From NCBI RefSeq assembly GCF_900120375.1, contig NZ_LT635480.1:434001-498000 (forward strand): DNA of 64,000 nucleotides, in the 5' to 3' direction. This document shows positions 24,560-33,679 of the stretch, piece after piece. The position numbers were made by a program, and so were the translations under genes. The notes under the pieces are model-generated. The model ran no database searches. It had not been told where the DNA came from and saw only the letters and a list, made by a program, of their open reading frames with translations. Numbering within the stretch: the stretch's first letter is position 1; every line of letters starts with the position of its first letter. This stretch comes from Ndongobacter massiliensis. GTDB lineage: Bacteria > Bacillota > Clostridia > Tissierellales > Peptoniphilaceae.

Positions 24560-25774
24560 ATGGAAAAGAAGCGCACCGGGGAGGGGCTGACACTTTCCGG
24601 TGCGCTTTTCGCATGGTACGACAAAAATGGTCGCACGCATCTGCCTTGGCGCAAAAGCCCAAGCCCGTATCACGTATGGGTGTCGGAAATTATGTTGCAG
24701 CAGACCCGGGTGGAAACCGTGATTCCTTATTATACGCGCTGGATGGAAGCCTTGCCCGATCTGCAGGCGTTGGCAGACTGCCCGGAAGAACGGCTGCTGA
24801 AGCTGTGGGAGGGACTGGGTTACTATTCGCGTGCGCGGAATTTGAAAAAAGCGGCGCAGCAGGTGCAAGAGCAGTGGGGCGGGATGTTGCCGTCGAATGC
24901 GGCGCAACTGCGCACGCTTTCCGGAATCGGCCCCTACACGGCCGGAGCCATCGCATCAATTGCTTTTGGAGAACAAGAGATTGCTGCCGATGGAAATGCC
25001 TATCGCATTGCTGCGCGCTTGTTGCGCGAAGAGGAACCGGTGGAGAAGGGGGCGACCCGAAAACGTCTGGAAGAGTTTTTGCGCGCGCAGCTGTCTGCAG
25101 AACGTCCGGGTGATTTTAATCAAGCCCTTATGGATTTGGGTTCTGGGTTATGTTTATCCAACGGAAAGCCGCTCTGTGGCGGATGTCCGCTGCGGGAATT
25201 TTGTGCGGGGGCCGAGGTGGGCGATGCCCGGAGATTTCCGATCCGCCTGCCAAAAAAGGCGCGTCGCATCGAAAAAAAGACCATTTTCACCATCTGGAAA
25301 AAAGACCATATCCTCCTGCACAAACGTCCGGAAGACGGTTTGTTGGCGGGAATGTGGGAACTGCCGAACCAAGAGGGCTTTTTGTCGAAAGCGGCGGTAG
25401 AACAATGGGCGAGGGCGGCCTTCGGTCCTGTTTTTGTGGTTGATTTGGGGCGGAAGAAACACATTTTCAGCCATATCGAGTGGCATATGCGCGGCTTTTT
25501 GATTCGCGTTGGCGCGAAAAAGACGGATACACCCGACGAAGGTAAGGACTCCTATGCGCAGATGTCCATGCCGGAATTGCCGGCAGAGTCGGAAAAACCG
25601 AAAGATTTTGCGGATGTGTTTGCGGAAATAGCAAGCAACAATTTGCAGCAACGTTGGGTGAGTCGTGACACATTGCGCCAGGAAGTGTCAATTCCCAGCG
25701 CATTTTCCGCCTATGTCGTGGAGTCACCGCAGGTGCGGCGACGCAAGACATTGGAGAAAGAAGAGGAGGAATAA
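24560..25774 (+). CDS. mutY: A/G-specific adenine glycosylase MutY
   Basis: A 404-residue base-excision repair enzyme removing A opposite 8-oxoG. Visible: the catalytic Glu region LQQTRVETVIPYY, helix-hairpin-helix LSGIGPYTAGAIASI, the catalytic Asp in AADGNAYRIAAR, the 4Fe-4S ligands in CLSNGKPLCGGCPLREFC (C-x6-C-x2-C-x5-C), and a C-terminal NUDIX-like 8-oxoG recognition domain (HILLHKRPEDGLLAGMWELP). ATG 24560 is chosen over an upstream ATG that overlaps ridA. The stop overlaps pepF by one base. Confidence 0.95.
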   Translation: MEKKRTGEGLTLSGALFAWYDKNGRTHLPWRKSPSPYHVWVSEIMLQQTRVETVIPYYTRWMEALPDLQALADCPEERLLKLWEGLGYYSRARNLKKAAQQVQEQWGGMLPSNAAQLRTLSGIGPYTAGAIASIAFGEQEIAADGNAYRIAARLLREEEPVEKGATRKRLEEFLRAQLSAERPGDFNQALMDLGSGLCLSNGKPLCGGCPLREFCAGAEVGDARRFPIRLPKKARRIEKKTIFTIWKKDHILLHKRPEDGLLAGMWELPNQEGFLSKAAVEQWARAAFGPVFVVDLGRKKHIFSHIEWHMRGFLIRVGAKKTDTPDEGKDSYAQMSMPELPAESEKPKDFADVFAEIASNNLQQRWVSRDTLRQEVSIPSAFSAYVVESPQVRRRKTLEKEEEE

Positions 25775-27522
25775 TGGAAGAAATTCGTTGGCGAATCGGG
25801 GAGATGTACCCCGATGAACAAAAAACGCAGGAAGATATGAAAAAAATTCGGGAAGCAGCGACAGAAATGCGTCGCCTTTCAGAAGATCCGCAGGGAAATT
25901 TGAAAGAAATTCTAGCACTTTACGAAGAAACGCAGCGTTTGGCGGAACATCTGTTGGTCTATGCGGAAATGCGCCGCGACGAAGACAGTCGCGTTTCTGA
26001 ATCACAGAAATTGCAGATGGCATCGGAGATGGCGGCGGTTGACTTTCAAACCGCAACCGCGTTTTTGCAGCCGTATTTAACGGGGCTTTCCAAGGAACAA
26101 CACACGGCTTTACTGGAAAATGAGGAATATGCGCCGTATCGTCTCTTTTTATCGCGCATTTTCCGCTTCAGCAATCACACGCTTTCACCGAAAGAAGAAG
26201 AATTGCTGTCGAAGTTTTCTTTTGTAATGGAAGCGCCAGCGAATATTGCATATTACCTGACCAATGCCGATCTTACCTTTCCGACCATTGATGCGCTCGA
26301 CGGAAAACAACTGACGGGTGAAGCATTCACCTTGCATCAGAAAAATCCGGATGTTGCGGTGCGCAAAGAAGTGTTTGAAAAGTACTACGAGACCTATCGC
26401 TCTTTTGGGAACACGCTGGCAGCGACCTATTACAATAATGTCAAGGCATTGGCAACCGAGGCACAGCTGCGCGGCTACGACTCCTGTCGGCAACAGGCAT
26501 TGTTCCGAGACGACGTCTCCGAGGAGGTCTATGATGCGCTTCTGGAGAGCATTTATCGAAATTTACCGGTTATCCATCGTTATTATGCTGCGAAAAAATC
26601 ATTGCTGGGGCTGAAAGAACAACATATGTATGATGTCTATCTGCCGATTGCAGGATCATCGGGTAAAACATACACCTTTGAAGAAGCGCGCGACTTATGC
26701 ATCGCTTCCGTTGCGCCCCTCGGAGAGGAATATGGGAAGATTTATCGCCGTGCCTTTGAGGAAGGGTGGATCGATGCCTATCCGCGTCCGGGAAAACGCG
26801 GTGGCGCCTATTCCAGCGGTTCGTACGACGGAAAGCCGTATGTCTTGATGAATTTTGACGGCACGCTGGACTCCGTCTTTACCATGGCCCATGAGATGGG
26901 GCATTCTATGCACAGCTATCTTTCACGGCAAGCGAATGATTACCTGGAGTCGCACTACACGATTTTTGTTGCGGAAGTTGCTTCGACCTTTAATGAAAAC
27001 TTGCTATTGCATTATTTAATGGAGCGTGCCGAGACGCCGGAAGAACGCCTGGCTCTACTGGATCATCATCTGGACAGTTTCAAATCCACCGTATTTCGCC
27101 AAACGATGTTTGCGGAGTTTGAAAAAATCGTCCATGCGCGCGTGGAAAAGGGCGAAGCACTCACGGCGAAAGAATTTGATGAGATCTATTATTCTCTGAA
27201 TCAACAGTACTTCGGTGCGGCGATGATCTCCGATCCGCTCATTGCGCATGAGTGGATGCGCATTCCGCATTTTTATGAAGATTTTTATGTCTATAAATAC
27301 GCCACGGGGTATTGCGCGGCAACGGCGTTGGCGCAAGGCGTTTTGGACGGAAAAACCCATGCAGTTGAGAATTATTTTGCATTTTTGCGGGATGGATGTA
27401 AGCATTTTCCGATTGAACAACTGCGTATTGCCGGTTGCGATATGGCGGACCCGGCAAGTGTCGACGCCGCGCTCAGCGTTTTTGAGAAACGCGTAGGGGA
27501 GTTGGAAGCGCTGGTTAAATAA
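25774..27522 (+). CDS. pepF: Oligoendopeptidase F
   Basis: A 582-residue M3B zinc metallopeptidase that trims oligopeptides in the cytoplasm. The zinc motif is in FTMAHEMGHSMHSYL (HExxH), and the third ligand region is FVAEVASTFNENLL. The C-terminal IAHEWMRIPHFYEDFYVYKY is typical. Length is a little under the usual 600. The ATG overlaps the mutY stop (TAATG). Confidence 0.95.
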   Translation: MEEIRWRIGEMYPDEQKTQEDMKKIREAATEMRRLSEDPQGNLKEILALYEETQRLAEHLLVYAEMRRDEDSRVSESQKLQMASEMAAVDFQTATAFLQPYLTGLSKEQHTALLENEEYAPYRLFLSRIFRFSNHTLSPKEEELLSKFSFVMEAPANIAYYLTNADLTFPTIDALDGKQLTGEAFTLHQKNPDVAVRKEVFEKYYETYRSFGNTLAATYYNNVKALATEAQLRGYDSCRQQALFRDDVSEEVYDALLESIYRNLPVIHRYYAAKKSLLGLKEQHMYDVYLPIAGSSGKTYTFEEARDLCIASVAPLGEEYGKIYRRAFEEGWIDAYPRPGKRGGAYSSGSYDGKPYVLMNFDGTLDSVFTMAHEMGHSMHSYLSRQANDYLESHYTIFVAEVASTFNENLLLHYLMERAETPEERLALLDHHLDSFKSTVFRQTMFAEFEKIVHARVEKGEALTAKEFDEIYYSLNQQYFGAAMISDPLIAHEWMRIPHFYEDFYVYKYATGYCAATALAQGVLDGKTHAVENYFAFLRDGCKHFPIEQLRIAGCDMADPASVDAALSVFEKRVGELEALVK

Positions 27523-27529
27523 AGAAACG

Positions 27530-27556
27530 CGGCGGCTCGGCAAGAGCCGCCGTCTT
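27530..27556. terminator. Bidirectional terminator between pepF and pepT
   Basis: CGGCGGCTC (27530-27538), loop GGCAA, GAGCCGCCG (27544-27552). It lies between convergent genes; the T tract is weak on both strands. Confidence 0.65.
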
Positions 27557-27577
27557 CATGTTCCGGTGTATTTCGAT

Positions 27578-28789
27578 TTATTGTGCAAAGGATGCGGCAA
27601 GATGCACCAAAACGTCTACCGCCTGGTCCATCCACCGCGTGGGGATCAACTCATAGGGACCGTGGAAATTCATGCCGCCGGTGAAAAGATTCGGTGTCGG
27701 AAGGCCCATATACGACAGCTGGGAACCGTCCGTTCCGCCGCGAACGGGAACGAGCAAGGGCGCAATTCCAAGCGATTCCATCACGCGGCGAGCCCGGTCA
27801 ATGAGTTCCGGCGTTTGATCGATGATTTCACGCATATTGTAGTACGTGTCTTCGAGGACAAGTGTCAGGCGATTGCCGTATTTTTCATTCAAAAAAGCAA
27901 CCGCTTTTTCGAGAAGCATTTTTTTATTCGAAAAAGCATCGCGGTCGAAATCGCGAATAATATATTCGAGGCTTGCTTTCTCGACACAACCTTGGAAATG
28001 GGTCAGCAGGAAAAAGCCCTCGTATCCTTCCGTGTGTTCCGGGCGGGCAAAAACAGGAAGCATGGCCTGCAACTCCATGCCGATCAACGCGGCATTGACC
28101 AGCTTGTTTTTGGCGCTGCCGGGATGAATGCTTTTCCCGCGGATTTTTACGGTTGCGGCAGCTGCATTAAAGCTTTCGTACTGCAGTTCCCCTAAGCGGC
28201 CGCCGTCCATTGTATAGGCAAAATCGGCACCGAATGCATCCACGTCAAAACGATGCGGACCGCGTCCGATCTCCTCATCCGGCGTAAAGCCAATGCGCAG
28301 TTTTCCGTGTTTGATTTCCGGGTGCGCCAGTAAATATTCCATCGCCGTCATAATCTCTGCAATACCCGCCTTGTCGTCGGCACCGAGCAGAGTATCTCCG
28401 CGCGTTGTCAGAAGTTCTTCGCCGACGAGCTCATTCAGGTCGGGAAATTCCTGCGGATCGATTTGCAGCGTATCATTGAGTACAATGGGACCTCCCTCAT
28501 AGATCAGGCGCTGCGGGTTTATACAGGCACCCGGATAGTCCGGACTGGTGTCCATATGGGCCAAAAAACCGATGGTAGGGACGGTTTGCTCGGTATTGGC
28601 GGGCAGCGTCGCAAAAACATATCCATTTTCATCCAATGAAATGTCTTCCAAACCGATCGCTTGCATTTCATCGACCAGCAAACGGGCAAGCTGCCATTGC
28701 CCTTCGGTGCTCGGGCAGGTGTTGCTCGTCGGATCCGATTGGGTATCCACTGCGGCATAGCGCAATAATCTTTCGTAAGCTCTTTCCAT
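27578..28789 (-). CDS. pepT: Peptidase T (tripeptide aminopeptidase)
   Basis: A 403-residue M20B zinc aminopeptidase. Metal and catalytic motifs: FLAHMDTSPDYPG, LLGADDKAGIAE, FTPDEEIGRG, MDGG, RGGTDGSQLS and a final NFHGPYE. Start taken at the ATG (28789-28787) beginning MERAYERLLRYAAVDTQSD, with AAAGGAG 5 bases upstream; the frame continues 58 codons further but without family sequence. Convergent with pepF. Confidence 0.95.
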   Translation of the reverse strand: MERAYERLLRYAAVDTQSDPTSNTCPSTEGQWQLARLLVDEMQAIGLEDISLDENGYVFATLPANTEQTVPTIGFLAHMDTSPDYPGACINPQRLIYEGGPIVLNDTLQIDPQEFPDLNELVGEELLTTRGDTLLGADDKAGIAEIMTAMEYLLAHPEIKHGKLRIGFTPDEEIGRGPHRFDVDAFGADFAYTMDGGRLGELQYESFNAAAATVKIRGKSIHPGSAKNKLVNAALIGMELQAMLPVFARPEHTEGYEGFFLLTHFQGCVEKASLEYIIRDFDRDAFSNKKMLLEKAVAFLNEKYGNRLTLVLEDTYYNMREIIDQTPELIDRARRVMESLGIAPLLVPVRGGTDGSQLSYMGLPTPNLFTGGMNFHGPYELIPTRWMDQAVDVLVHLAASFAQ

Positions 28790-28996
28790 GGAGGCTCCTT
28801 TCAGCTTCATGTTTGCCTTTTTCCCGCGGCAAACTGAACTTTTATCTTTTCCGTATTGTACCGCTTTTGCAGGCCACTGTCTCTTTTTTTTGCTGCATAA
28901 ACAGGGTATACTTATTATCAAAGCGGTTCGAAAAGTTGTATTTATAGGCTTCACCGCGGCCAATCGGGAAAATAGATCATAAAGAAAGTGAAAAAC

Positions 28997-29779
28997 ATGA
29001 AGAAACGGATTTTACAACTGATTCAGTTGATTCTGGTCGGCGTGATTTTATTCAGCGGCTACCGCATCGTGGACTATTTTTTGCAACGGAAGCGCTCGGA
29101 TGACCAATTTTCCGCCGTCAATAAAAGTATTCAGGAATTTCAGCAAATAGTGCCAAAGGAAGATGGGAACAAAAATGAACAGCAGGACAATAAAACCGTT
29201 GACTACCGAGGCATGATGGCACGGTTGAAAGAAGCCAATGCGGACAGCATCGGCTACATCGACATTGCCGGAACGGAGTGTCACTATCCGGTGGTGCTCG
29301 GTCCGGACAACGACTACTATTTATACCGTGGGCTGGATGAGGAGTGGAGTATTCAGGGAACGCCTTTCCTGGATGTGGCGAATCATCCGGATTTATCCGA
29401 TCGCAATACCGTTATTTACGCGCATATGATGTATACCGGGGAGACGATGTTCAGCAGTCTGCGTCATTTTTTGGAGCAGGAATATACGGATGCTTCTCCG
29501 AAAACCTTTACGATCACCAACGAAGAAGGGGTGCACCATTACCGGATTATAGCGGCGTATCGCGTATCGGCCGATGCGGCCTATCGTACACCGAATCCGT
29601 CGGATGAAGAATGGCTTAACTTCTTGAACGACGCGTATCAAAATTCGACGACAAAATTTTGTGATCCGCCGGCATTTCAAATGACGGATCGAATCGTAAC
29701 CCTTTCGACCTGTACGCCGGAGCACGATGCTTCGTTGCGCGTTGCCGTGGTGGGACTCTACGAAAAAACTGAGAAGTAG
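28997..29779 (+). CDS. srtB: Class B sortase
   Basis: About 260 residues with an N-terminal membrane anchor (about 4-24) and an extracellular sortase domain. Catalytic His in VIYAHMMYTG, Cys in VTLSTCTPEH, and Arg in ASLRVAVVG. The GYIDIAGTECHYPVV strand and overall layout match class B (pilus polymerising or haem-protein anchoring) enzymes. No LPxTG or NPQTN substrate gene lies nearby in the window, so this is an orphan sortase. ATG 28997 preferred to GTG 28988. Confidence 0.9.
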   Translation: MKKRILQLIQLILVGVILFSGYRIVDYFLQRKRSDDQFSAVNKSIQEFQQIVPKEDGNKNEQQDNKTVDYRGMMARLKEANADSIGYIDIAGTECHYPVVLGPDNDYYLYRGLDEEWSIQGTPFLDVANHPDLSDRNTVIYAHMMYTGETMFSSLRHFLEQEYTDASPKTFTITNEEGVHHYRIIAAYRVSADAAYRTPNPSDEEWLNFLNDAYQNSTTKFCDPPAFQMTDRIVTLSTCTPEHDASLRVAVVGLYEKTEK

Positions 29780-29820
29780 TGGACCGCTGACACGAAGCAT
29801 CATTCTTTTCCCGACGCACC

Positions 29821-29849
29821 TTGCATTTTATTGAACAATGTGCTATTAT
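29821..29849 (+). promoter_or_regulatory. Promoter of ribU leader
   Basis: TTGCAT (29821-29826), 17-base spacer, TATTAT (29844-29849), just upstream of the FMN riboswitch. Confidence 0.6.
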
Positions 29850-29857
29850 ACAATTGT

Positions 29858-29970
29858 CTTCAGGGCAGGGTGCAATTCCCTACCGGCGGTACAGTCCGCG
29901 AACCCCGTTCCTTTCGGGGCCGATTCGGTGCAACTCCGAAACCGACAGTATAGTCTGGATGAAAGAAGGC
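29858..29970 (+). promoter_or_regulatory. FMN riboswitch (RFN element)
   Basis: The conserved aptamer pieces occur in order: TCTTCAGGGCAGGGTG, AATTCCCTACCGGCGGTA, AGTCCGCGA, a variable hairpin (CCCCG...CGGGG), GATTCGGTGCAACTCCGA, ACCGACAGTATAGTCTGGATG. FMN binding should favour the terminator just downstream and shut off ribU. Confidence 0.96.
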
Positions 29971-29978
29971 GGTGTCCG

Positions 29979-30000
29979 TGCCCCGAAGTGGGCATTTTTT
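29979..30000 (+). terminator. Riboswitch-controlled terminator
   Basis: TGCCC (29979-29983), loop CGAAGT, GGGCA (29990-29994), then six T. It forms the expression platform of the FMN riboswitch. Confidence 0.85.
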
Positions 30001-30037
30001 GTTGCCCCGACGGACCGCCGAAAGAAAGGAAAGGGTT

Positions 30038-30700
30038 ATGGAGAGAACAAAAACGAATCAAAGCAATCCGAACGTTGTAGTAGCAGCGCCGCGGAGTTTC
30101 GCACAGCAGGTGAAGGATTGTGCGAAAGTGAAGAACTTGGTGAAAATCAGTGTGTTGGGTGCACTGGGTTTTGTGCTGATGCAAATCATTCATGTACCCA
30201 TGCCGTTTGCGCCGTCCTTTATGGACGTCGATTTCGGGGATGTGCCGACGTTGATTGGCGGTTTTGCCATGGGTCCGGTCGCCGGCGTGTTAATTCAGCT
30301 GGTAAAAAACTTATTGAAGCTGATGACGACCCATACGGTCGGTGTGGGGGAACTGTCGAATTTTATTTTAGGCGCCTCATTTGTTTTGGTCGCAGCGTCG
30401 TACTACTGGCGCCATCGTACCATTCGCGGTGCGGTGGTCTCCCTTTTACTCGGTTCATTGACGATGACTGCGATGGGCTTTCTGTCGAACGCCTTTGTGA
30501 TTTTCCCGGCCTTTGCCAAAGCGACCGATTTGGACTTGAATGCCTTGGCGCTTCAGGTCGGCAGCGCCAACCCGTTGGTGACCGATTATTGGAGTTTGAT
30601 GGCATTTGCAGTTATCCCGTTCAACTTGGTAAAAACGACATTGGAGTCCGTGGCATGTCTGTTGCTGTATAAGCGAATCTCACCGATTCTGCACAAATAG
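30038..30700 (+). CDS. ribU: Riboflavin ECF transporter substrate-binding subunit RibU
   Basis: A 220-residue membrane protein with about six helices, including ISVLGALGFVLMQIIHVPMP and DFGDVPTLIGGFAMGP, typical of RibU S components. It works with the shared ECF ATPases and EcfT, not encoded here, to import riboflavin. The FMN riboswitch upstream confirms the substrate. ATG 30038 follows AAAGGAAAGGG; the longer frame would cross the riboswitch terminator. Confidence 0.95.
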   Translation: MERTKTNQSNPNVVVAAPRSFAQQVKDCAKVKNLVKISVLGALGFVLMQIIHVPMPFAPSFMDVDFGDVPTLIGGFAMGPVAGVLIQLVKNLLKLMTTHTVGVGELSNFILGASFVLVAASYYWRHRTIRGAVVSLLLGSLTMTAMGFLSNAFVIFPAFAKATDLDLNALALQVGSANPLVTDYWSLMAFAVIPFNLVKTTLESVACLLLYKRISPILHK

Positions 30701-30720
30701 ACGCCGGTATGTAAGGTTCG

Positions 30721-30748
30721 GAAGGCTCGCATCGCGAGCCTTCTTTTT
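30721..30748 (+). terminator. Terminator after ribU
   Basis: GAAGGCTCGC (30721-30730), loop ATC, GCGAGCCTTC (30734-30743), then TTTTT. Confidence 0.92.
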
Positions 30749-30780
30749 CGCTTTATGCTATAATCGGTGCGAGGTGAGGG

Positions 30781-31320
30781 ATGTTTGTTGCAACGAAAAT
30801 TGAGACGAGACAATTTGCCCGCGCAATTGCGGCGTGGCTCCGACCGGGCGATGTGATTCGTCTGGACGGCGGCTTGGGCGCGGGGAAAACCACTGTAGTA
30901 CAGTGGATTGCAGAAGCATTAGGCGTGCACGACGAAGTGACATCGCCTACTTTTTCATTGATTCACTGTTATGAATCACCGCATTTCATGCTCTATCATC
31001 TGGATTTGTATCGTCTGGAAGACCCTCAGGAGCTGGAAGTGATCGACATCGATGAAGTATTTACGCCGCTGAACGCCGTTACTTTTATCGAGTGGGCGCA
31101 GCGCGCTGAAGAAGAGTTGCCTCCCCATGCTTTTCGGTTGTCTCTGACCCCTTCGGTTCCGAAGGTTGCTGGGGGAGCCGTGGCAAGCGATGCCGCGGAG
31201 CAAGCACGGGAAATTCATTTCGAAGCATCGCCGGAGGATGCAGAAGGGTGCCGGCGTGTGGCAGATTTTTGGGCGCATTTCCGATCTTCGGAATCGCGAA
31301 AAGCAGAAGAGAAAGGATGA
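30781..31320 (+). CDS. tsaE: tRNA t6A biosynthesis ATPase TsaE
   Basis: A 179-residue P-loop protein (GGLGAGKTTVVQWIA) that works with TsaB-TsaD in adding threonylcarbamoyl to A37 of ANN-decoding tRNAs. VTSPTFSLIHCYE and LYHLDLYRLEDPQEL are family motifs. The C-terminal 40 residues extend beyond the usual 150-155. A TATAAT box at 30759-30764 lies just upstream. First gene of a four-gene t6A/ribosome modification operon. Confidence 0.93.
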   Translation: MFVATKIETRQFARAIAAWLRPGDVIRLDGGLGAGKTTVVQWIAEALGVHDEVTSPTFSLIHCYESPHFMLYHLDLYRLEDPQELEVIDIDEVFTPLNAVTFIEWAQRAEEELPPHAFRLSLTPSVPKVAGGAVASDAAEQAREIHFEASPEDAEGCRRVADFWAHFRSSESRKAEEKG

Positions 31321-31323
31321 CGC

Positions 31324-32106
31324 ATGCGAATTCTTGCGATTGATACTTCGACAAAGGCGTCCGGCCTTTGTCTTCTTTGTGCGGGGGAACAGGAAGCTTG
31401 CCATATTGTGGAACAAGAGCGCACGCGCGCGGAAAACCTGCTCCCGGAAATGGCAGCGCTTTTTCAACGGCAAAACATCACTTTCAATCAGGTCGATGCC
31501 CTTGCAGTAGCGATCGGACCCGGTTCCTTTACCGGCTTGCGCATCGGCGTTACCGTAGCCAAGACGCTGGCACAGTTTTCCGGAAAGTCGCTTTGCGGAA
31601 TTTCCACGCTGGAGGCGCTGGCAGCAGGTGCGTGGGATGAAACGACGGTGTTTCGCGCGGCTAATGAGCCGGCTGCCGACGCGATACCGTATACACCAGT
31701 AGAAAAAGAACTACGCAAAATGCTTATCGTTCCCATCGTGGATGCGCGGGCGGATCGCATTTTTGCCGCCGGATTCTTACAAAACAAAGAGGTATTGGCA
31801 CGGGGGCTTATGACGGAGCGCGTGTTGCGCGAGCGCGTGGAGACATTGGTGCAAAAGCATGCCCTTCAAGCCCTCTTATTCGTTGGGGCGGGCATGGGAG
31901 CGCACGGCGCATTGTTGTGCGGGTTTTCCATTCCCGTATTTATTGCCGAAGGGTTGTTTACAAAATCCCCAGTACAGTGGATTGCGCGGCTGGCAGAAAA
32001 ACGACTGGAAGCGGGGAAATCGGACAGCGCACTGGATTTGAAACCGCAATATTTGCGAAAATCGCAGGCGGAACTGCAGGCGGAAGAACGGGCGGTATTA
32101 CGATGA
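31324..32106 (+). CDS. tsaB: tRNA t6A biosynthesis protein TsaB
   Basis: A 260-residue ASKHA-fold protein beginning MRILAIDTSTKASGLCLL, with IGPGSFTGLRIGVTVAKTLA. It dimerises with TsaD and lacks the TsaD metal site. The segment between about 100 and 135 is longer than in many TsaB proteins. It lies 3 bases after tsaE, and its stop overlaps the rimI start (ATGA). Confidence 0.93.
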   Translation: MRILAIDTSTKASGLCLLCAGEQEACHIVEQERTRAENLLPEMAALFQRQNITFNQVDALAVAIGPGSFTGLRIGVTVAKTLAQFSGKSLCGISTLEALAAGAWDETTVFRAANEPAADAIPYTPVEKELRKMLIVPIVDARADRIFAAGFLQNKEVLARGLMTERVLRERVETLVQKHALQALLFVGAGMGAHGALLCGFSIPVFIAEGLFTKSPVQWIARLAEKRLEAGKSDSALDLKPQYLRKSQAELQAEERAVLR

Positions 32107-32657
32107 AAAAGAAAACACAAGCGCTCTCTGCGCTTTTTCTGCGCCGTATGACGACGGCGGATATTGAAGAATGTTATGCGATTGAGTGCGATCAGACGGG
32201 GCAGTTGTGGTCGAAAGAGTCTTTTTTCGGTGAATTGGAGACGGCGCTCAGTGAGGGATACGTTCTGGTGCGCGAGGATGCGATCATCGGCTTTTATTTC
32301 GCTTGGCATACCCATGGCGAATCGAGCTTAAATAATATTGTGGTGAAGCGCAAGGAACGTGGATGCGGGTATGGACGGCTTTTGCTGACCCACTTTTTGC
32401 AACGCAGTCGGCTGCACGGTTCGGAAGACTTGTTTTTGGAAGTATCCGTTCATAATTTCGCGGCGTTAGCGCTGTACGCATCGGTTGGATTTCGCAAGGT
32501 GGCGCTTCGTAAAAATTATTATTCGCTCACGCACGAGGATGCGTATGTGATGAAAAAAGAGCAGACCTTTGCGACGCGGCCCCTGCGCGTTGCGCACGAA
32601 CTGTGGGAAACGCGAGAACAGCGGGCGATTGGGAAGGAGAGGCTGTGTACGAATTAG
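32103..32657 (+). CDS. rimI: Ribosomal protein S18-alanine N-acetyltransferase RimI
   Basis: A 184-residue GNAT acetyltransferase. IECDQTGQLWSKESFFGELE near the start and the acetyl-CoA loop RKERGCGYGRLLL, then VSVHNFAALALYASVGF, are characteristic. RimI is often encoded between tsaB and tsaD. The start overlaps the tsaB stop; about 30 C-terminal residues are extra relative to the usual 150. It overlaps tsaD by 13 bases. Confidence 0.9.
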   Translation: MKKKTQALSALFLRRMTTADIEECYAIECDQTGQLWSKESFFGELETALSEGYVLVREDAIIGFYFAWHTHGESSLNNIVVKRKERGCGYGRLLLTHFLQRSRLHGSEDLFLEVSVHNFAALALYASVGFRKVALRKNYYSLTHEDAYVMKKEQTFATRPLRVAHELWETREQRAIGKERLCTN

Positions 32658-33640
32658 CCATTGAGTCCTCCTGTGATGAAACAAGCGTTGCCATTTTGCA
32701 GGACGGGCGCACGATTTTGTGCAATCTGATTTCTTCACAAATTGATATCCATGCGCGTTTTGGCGGCGTCGTTCCGGAGATTGCTTCCAGAAAACACTTG
32801 GAAACCATCAATCGCATTCTAGCGATGGCCTTTGAGGAAGCAAAACTTTCGGTCTCAGATATAGATCTTGTCTGTGTGACGCGGGGACCGGGGCTTTTGG
32901 GGGCGCTTTTGGTCGGCGTGTCGGCGGCAAAGGCAATTTCTTTTGCCAGAAATATTCCCATTGTAGGCGTCAACCACATGGAAGGGCATATATGCGCCAA
33001 TTTTCTTGCACATCCGAACCTCGAACCGCCCTTTTTAACCTTGGTGGTTTCTGGCGGGCATACCTATTTATGTGATGTTGCAGATTATACAGACTATCAC
33101 GTTCGTGGAACGACGCGGGATGATGCTGCCGGGGAGAGCTTTGACAAAGTGGCTCGCGTTCTCGGGCTGTGCTATCCGGGCGGTCCCGCCATTCAAGCAT
33201 TGGCAGAAAAAGGAAGAGTCACCGTCGACTATCCGCGGGCGCTTTTGGACGGTTCTTATGATTTCAGTTTTAGTGGACTGAAAACTGCCGTGATCAATGA
33301 TGTGCACGCTCGAGAACAGCGTGGACAGTCTTATAACAAGGCGGACATTGCGGCAAGCTTTCAACAGGCGGTCATTGACGTTCTTGTACAAAAATCGGAA
33401 AAACTGCTCCGGGAAACGGGACGCCGAAGGTTCTGTCTGTCGGGGGGCGTTGCGGCAAATCACCCCTTACAGGAGGCTTTGCGCTCGATGTGTGCCGAGC
33501 ATGATGTCGAATTCTATGTTCCGCCGACCGTTTTATGTACGGACAATGCGGCGATGATCGGTTGTGCGGGGCATTATCAATACCTTGCCCGCGGTGCGGA
33601 TGACTTATCCTTTGCTGCGGAAGCAAATTTATCGCTATAG
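32645..33640 (+). CDS. tsaD: tRNA N6-adenosine threonylcarbamoyltransferase TsaD
   Basis: A 331-residue enzyme that moves threonylcarbamoyl to tRNA A37. It opens with the ASKHA phosphate loop LAIESSCDETSVAIL; the metal-binding His pair is in VNHMEGHICAN, followed by VSGGHT, FDKVARVLGLCYPGGP and LSGGVAANHPL. GTG 32645, with AAGGAGA 4 bases upstream and overlapping rimI, is the sensible start; the longer frame has no family sequence. Confidence 0.95.
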   Translation: MYELAIESSCDETSVAILQDGRTILCNLISSQIDIHARFGGVVPEIASRKHLETINRILAMAFEEAKLSVSDIDLVCVTRGPGLLGALLVGVSAAKAISFARNIPIVGVNHMEGHICANFLAHPNLEPPFLTLVVSGGHTYLCDVADYTDYHVRGTTRDDAAGESFDKVARVLGLCYPGGPAIQALAEKGRVTVDYPRALLDGSYDFSFSGLKTAVINDVHAREQRGQSYNKADIAASFQQAVIDVLVQKSEKLLRETGRRRFCLSGGVAANHPLQEALRSMCAEHDVEFYVPPTVLCTDNAAMIGCAGHYQYLARGADDLSFAAEANLSL

Positions 33641-33679
33641 CAGGCATGGAATATTGTAGCCTGCAAAGAGGAGGCAAGC

